From NCBI GenBank assembly GCA_038123715.1, contig JAYPAN010000007.1:1-64000 (forward strand): a stretch of 64,000 bases of DNA, in the 5' to 3' direction. Position numbers and translations under genes: made by a program. The stretch's first letter is position 1. Each line of letters starts with the position of its first letter. Below are positions 63,954 through 64,000 of the stretch, in pieces. Source of the stretch: JAYPAN01 sp038123715 (GTDB lineage Bacteria > Pseudomonadota > Alphaproteobacteria > RS24). Below the pieces are notes generated by a model, which was given only the letters and a program-made list of their open reading frames with translations, was not told where the DNA came from and did not search any database.

Positions 63954-64000
63954 NNNNNNNNNNNNNNNNNNNNNNNNNNNNNNNNNNNNNNNNNNNNNNN
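63954..64000. other. Scaffold gap (N)
   Basis: Undetermined bases from 63954 to the end of the window. The SPOR gene runs into this gap. Confidence 0.99.

Overview
This window reads as a draft chromosomal scaffold from an alphaproteobacterium, probably a free-living aquatic lineage of Rhodospirillales or SAR116 type; the exact clade is inference. The case rests on gene order: recG/sdhE/mfd, ntrY-ntrX-trkA-(dat)-hfq, rlpA-dac-tmk-holB-metG, gyrA-coaD-ppi-queA-tgt, and SPOR-nagZ-scpA-scpB-tatABC-serS-surE-LytM/M23-yajC-secD-secF with a phytoene-synthase-like gene and trmFO, all arrangements typical of that class. A 100-N gap at 44778-44877 and another beginning at 63954 show that it is a draft assembly. 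The first gap is flanked by an exact 55-base duplication, so it looks like an unmerged contig overlap rather than missing DNA.

Layout. 1-2165: the end of an unidentified gene, two small genes (DUF6961-like and a DCC thiol-disulfide protein), and a DUF6285/aminoglycoside-phosphotransferase-like pair. 2166-2553: a divergent intergenic region with four 13-base tandem repeats. 2554-12385: DUF502 membrane protein, recG, sdhE, mfd, a DsbA/FrnE-like protein, an SDR dehydrogenase, tatD and an MBL hydrolase. 12461-16271: an accessory surface operon of a cysteine-rich type IV pilin-like protein, an 811-residue secreted modular protein and a small secreted protein, ending in a strong hairpin terminator. 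16305-25577: a DUF4170-CBS fusion, mazG, hfq, D-amino-acid transaminase, trkH, trkA, ntrX, ntrY. 25711-31143: metG, holB, tmk, D,D-carboxypeptidase, rlpA.

31147-32221 is the least ordinary non-coding stretch. It holds two perfect palindromes, a roughly 110-nt rod-like RNA structure followed by a terminator-like hairpin, a second hairpin just before the ribosome binding site of a truncated Calx-beta protein, and a tRNA-Lys(UUU) into which that reading frame runs. 32222-38621 is a peripheral-metabolism block (PEP-mutase/isocitrate-lyase family, VOC, alpha/beta hydrolase, FAD monooxygenase, PaaI-type thioesterase, TauD-type dioxygenase, class I glutamine amidotransferase). 38618-55212 and 55329-63953 are mostly housekeeping: queuosine synthesis, CoA synthesis, gyrase, SSB, UvrA, TrmFO, Sec and Tat export, SerS, SurE, ScpAB and NagZ. 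A PmtA-like methyltransferase here is broken by an in-frame stop, and an orphan ABC ATPase lies between scpB and tatA.

The best candidates for something undescribed are the pilin-like/modular-protein operon (12461-16271) and the structured RNA ahead of the Calx-beta fragment (31302-31483). I saw no CRISPR array, complete prophage or transposase. All family assignments were made by eye from motifs and gene order, with no database search.
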